This document shows, piece after piece, positions 62,185 through 64,000 of a DNA stretch of 64,000 bases. The stretch is from Rhizobium sp. BK418 (lineage in GTDB: Bacteria > Pseudomonadota > Alphaproteobacteria > Rhizobiales > Rhizobiaceae), in NCBI RefSeq assembly GCF_004341105.1, contig NZ_SLZK01000007.1, forward strand, positions 248,001 through 312,000, given 5' to 3'. The notes beneath the pieces are model-generated. The model did no database searches. It was given only the letters and a program-made list of their open reading frames with translations, and was not told the DNA's origin. The stretch's first letter is position 1; each line of letters starts with the position of its first letter. The position numbers were made by a program, and so were the translations under genes.

Positions 62185-62363
62185 GCCAACTGCTCCGCCA
62201 TCTAAAAACTCCAACGCAATACAAGTGACTGTGAAACTAAGGGAAATGACGTTTCGGAATCTTTAAGTGGCCCGTCCGACTTTGTCCGAACTAGCAAAAT
62301 ACCAAAAAAGGTCCAGCCGCCGGTGCGCTTGCCAGATCGCTGAAACGCGTGCTCTAAAACGCC

Positions 62364-63272
62364 ATGGCATTCACGCTTCGCCAGATCCAATATTTTGTCG
62401 CAGTTGCCGAACAGGGCTCGGTCACGCGCGCCGCGCAGAACCTGTCGATCTCGCAATCCTCGATCACCGAGGCGCTGAAGGAACTCGAAAACGACCTCGG
62501 CGTTGCGCTCTTCGAACGCCACCCGCGAGGGCTCTCAATTACCCATAATGGCCACCAATTCCTGCGTCACGCCACGAAAATCCTGGCGACTGTCTCCGAC
62601 GCGCGCACCAGTTTTTCAGGTCAGCAGGATGCTCCGGGCGGCACGCTGAATATCGGCGTCACCTCACTCGTCGCCGGTTACGTCCTGTCCGATTTGCTGG
62701 CTCGCTACCGCCGCGCCTGCCCTGGTGTCGAGGTCAGCGCCATCGAGGACAATGGCGGTTATCTCGAACATCTGCTCGTCGGCGGCGAACTGGACGTCGC
62801 AGTCATGGTGATTTCAAATCTGCGTGATCGCATGGCGCTGCAGGCCGAAATCCTGGAAACCTCGCCCTATCGCCTCTGGCTGCCAATGGGTCACCCGCTC
62901 GTTTCTGCCGATATCATTTCAGTTGCCGATATCGCCCGCGAACCGCTGATCATGCTGACGGTGGATGAAATCGAGGAGAATACTGGCAAGCTCCTGAGTG
63001 CACTTGGCGCCCGCCCGCACGTCGCCTTCCGTACCCGCTCGGTGGAAGCGGTACGCAGCCTGGTCGCCACCGGCGCCGGTGTGGCGTTGCTGCCGGACCT
63101 CGTCTATCGCCCATGGTCGCTGGAAGGCGACCGTATCGAAAGCCGCGACGTTTCCGGCTCCCTGCCCGTCGTGCAGGTCGGCATCGTCTGGCGAAAGGGA
63201 TCCAGTCTGCCGCAGGCGGCGCGCGATTTCGTCGCCATCGCCGAGAATATGCGATCAGGGCGGTCCCGCTAG
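62364..63272 (+). CDS. LysR-family transcriptional regulator
   Basis: 302 residues from ATG 62364. HTH segment VTRAAQNLSISQSSITEALKELENDLGVALF at 19-49, then the substrate-binding domain beginning GTLNIGVTSLVAGYVLSD. The start lacks a strong ribosome site. It precedes, in the same direction, a polyamine-type ABC binding-protein gene, with a perfect 21-bp palindrome immediately after its stop. It may regulate that transporter; this is inference. Confidence 0.9.
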   Translation: MAFTLRQIQYFVAVAEQGSVTRAAQNLSISQSSITEALKELENDLGVALFERHPRGLSITHNGHQFLRHATKILATVSDARTSFSGQQDAPGGTLNIGVTSLVAGYVLSDLLARYRRACPGVEVSAIEDNGGYLEHLLVGGELDVAVMVISNLRDRMALQAEILETSPYRLWLPMGHPLVSADIISVADIAREPLIMLTVDEIEENTGKLLSALGARPHVAFRTRSVEAVRSLVATGAGVALLPDLVYRPWSLEGDRIESRDVSGSLPVVQVGIVWRKGSSLPQAARDFVAIAENMRSGRSR

Positions 63273-63292
63273 ATATCGGAATTTCCGATATC
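63272..63292. promoter_or_regulatory. Perfect 21-bp palindrome upstream of polyamine binding-protein gene
   Basis: Arms GATATCGGAA (63272-63281) and TTCCGATATC (63283-63292) around one T. It starts on the last base of the LysR stop codon and lies 101-121 bp before ATG 63393. There is no T-tract after it, so it is more likely an operator than a terminator. Confidence 0.65.
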
Positions 63293-63392
63293 GGCTTTCT
63301 GATAAATGAATTTGCGAAACCGGGGTTTCCGCGTCACCTTTTCTTTCGGGAACAAAGCGCCGCAAAAGCGGCACCGAACCGGGAGACGGACG

Positions 63393-64000
63393 ATGAAACA
63401 TCTTCTGAAATCGTGCACTGTTGCGCTCGCGAGCCTGAGCTTCGTGACGCAAGTTGTCGCTGCCGAACCGCTCAAGAAATTGGGCAAGGGGGAAGGCGCC
63501 GTCAGCATCGTCGCCTGGGCCGGCTATATCGAGCGCGGCGAGACTGACAAGAACTACGACTGGGTCACCGACTTCGAAAAGGAAACCGGCTGCAAGGTTT
63601 CCGTCAAGACTGCCGCCACCTCGGATGAAATGGTGGCGCTGATGAATGAAGGCGGCTTCGATCTCGTCACGGCCTCGGGCGACGCATCGCTCCGTCTCGT
63701 CGCCGGTAAGCGTGTCCAGCCGATCAACATCGACCTCATCCCGAGCTTCAAGACTGTCGACGAACGCCTGCAAAATGCGCCCTGGAATACGGTGAACGGC
63801 GTCCACTACGGGGTGCCCTATCTCTGGGGGCCGAATGTGCTGATGTACAATACCGACACCTTCAAGGATAAGGCGCCGACAAGCTGGAACATCGTCTTCG
63901 AGGAACAGAACCTGCCTGATGGTAAGTCCAACAAGGGCCGCGTCCAGGCCTATGATGGCCCGATCTATATCGCCGATGCGGCCATGTATCTGATGGCCCA
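63393..64000 (+). CDS. ABC transporter periplasmic binding protein, spermidine/putrescine type, 3' end outside window
   Basis: The first 202 residues are visible, from ATG 63393 (GGGAGACGG upstream), and the frame stays open to the window edge. A signal peptide (MKHLLKSCTVALASLSFVT, cut near VVAAEP) is followed by the PotD/PotF-type fold: VSIVAWAGYIERGETDKNYDW, CKVSVKTAATSDEMVALMN, FDLVTASGDASLRLV, HYGVPYLWGPNVLMYN. The family carries polyamines or related solutes. The downstream permease and ATPase genes would be beyond the window. Confidence 0.9.
   Translation, partial: MKHLLKSCTVALASLSFVTQVVAAEPLKKLGKGEGAVSIVAWAGYIERGETDKNYDWVTDFEKETGCKVSVKTAATSDEMVALMNEGGFDLVTASGDASLRLVAGKRVQPINIDLIPSFKTVDERLQNAPWNTVNGVHYGVPYLWGPNVLMYNTDTFKDKAPTSWNIVFEEQNLPDGKSNKGRVQAYDGPIYIADAAMYLMA

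Overview
This is a typical chromosomal stretch of an alphaproteobacterium of the Rhizobium/Agrobacterium group (Rhizobiaceae). The evidence is gene content seen in the translations: a split PntA transhydrogenase behind a small aa3-oxidase subunit IV, an HWE-type histidine kinase, a DUF992 secreted protein, an EmrAB-type pump of the rhizobial RmrAB kind with a TetR regulator, and an ornithine/lysine decarboxylase with a speF-like leader. The DNA is GC-rich with dense coding and many long antisense shadow frames. I saw no rRNA, tRNA, IS element, prophage or CRISPR array. About 60 genes are called; the first and last are cut by the window edges.

Layout: 1-4.1 kb, TPR protein (partial), FAD oxidoreductase, orphan HWE sensor kinase, DUF992 protein. 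4.2-7.5 kb, leftward coxIV-like / pntA1-pntA2-pntB operon. 7.7-11 kb, FeeM/LuxI-fold N-acyl synthase-like gene downstream of a membrane GGDEF-EAL protein whose GGDEF motif is degenerate. 11.2-14.5 kb, TRAP transporter with permeases facing the binding-protein gene across a bidirectional terminator. 14.8-20.4 kb, class-I amidotransferase-like hydrolase, aldo/keto reductase, hydroxyacid dehydrogenase with LacI regulator, MarR regulator, creatininase-family protein. 20.4-24 kb, Zur-box-like site followed by a COG0523 metal-chaperone GTPase, WD40 protein, GNAT and cysE. 24-35 kb, mixed metabolism: SDR, GNAT, decarboxylase and its leader, LysR, DUF1007/NicO metal transporter pair, DUF533 protein, eda, CYTH/CHAD pair, VOC protein, trhO.

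35-40 kb holds a CHASE4-GGDEF-EAL protein, a GH1 beta-glucosidase and a DoxX protein. 40-52.4 kb is a sugar-catabolism region: a ribose-type ABC transporter, a TIM-barrel isomerase/epimerase and a Gfo/Idh/MocA dehydrogenase, with a divergent LacI regulator whose intergenic region carries two perfect palindromic operators, followed by a lacI-xylB-xylA xylose operon. 52.5-56.2 kb is the EmrAB-like efflux pair with a divergent TetR gene. 56.3-64 kb holds an AraC/GyrI regulator, TerC, gltX, lysS, a hypothetical protein, a LysR regulator, and the start of a polyamine-type ABC binding protein preceded by a perfect 21-bp palindrome.

The window looks mostly like ordinary rhizobial chromosome. The observations most worth checking are the zinc-type operator in front of the GTPase-WD40-GNAT-cysE cluster, the FeeM-like synthase, the paired LacI operators, the speF-like leader, and the palindrome at 63.3 kb.
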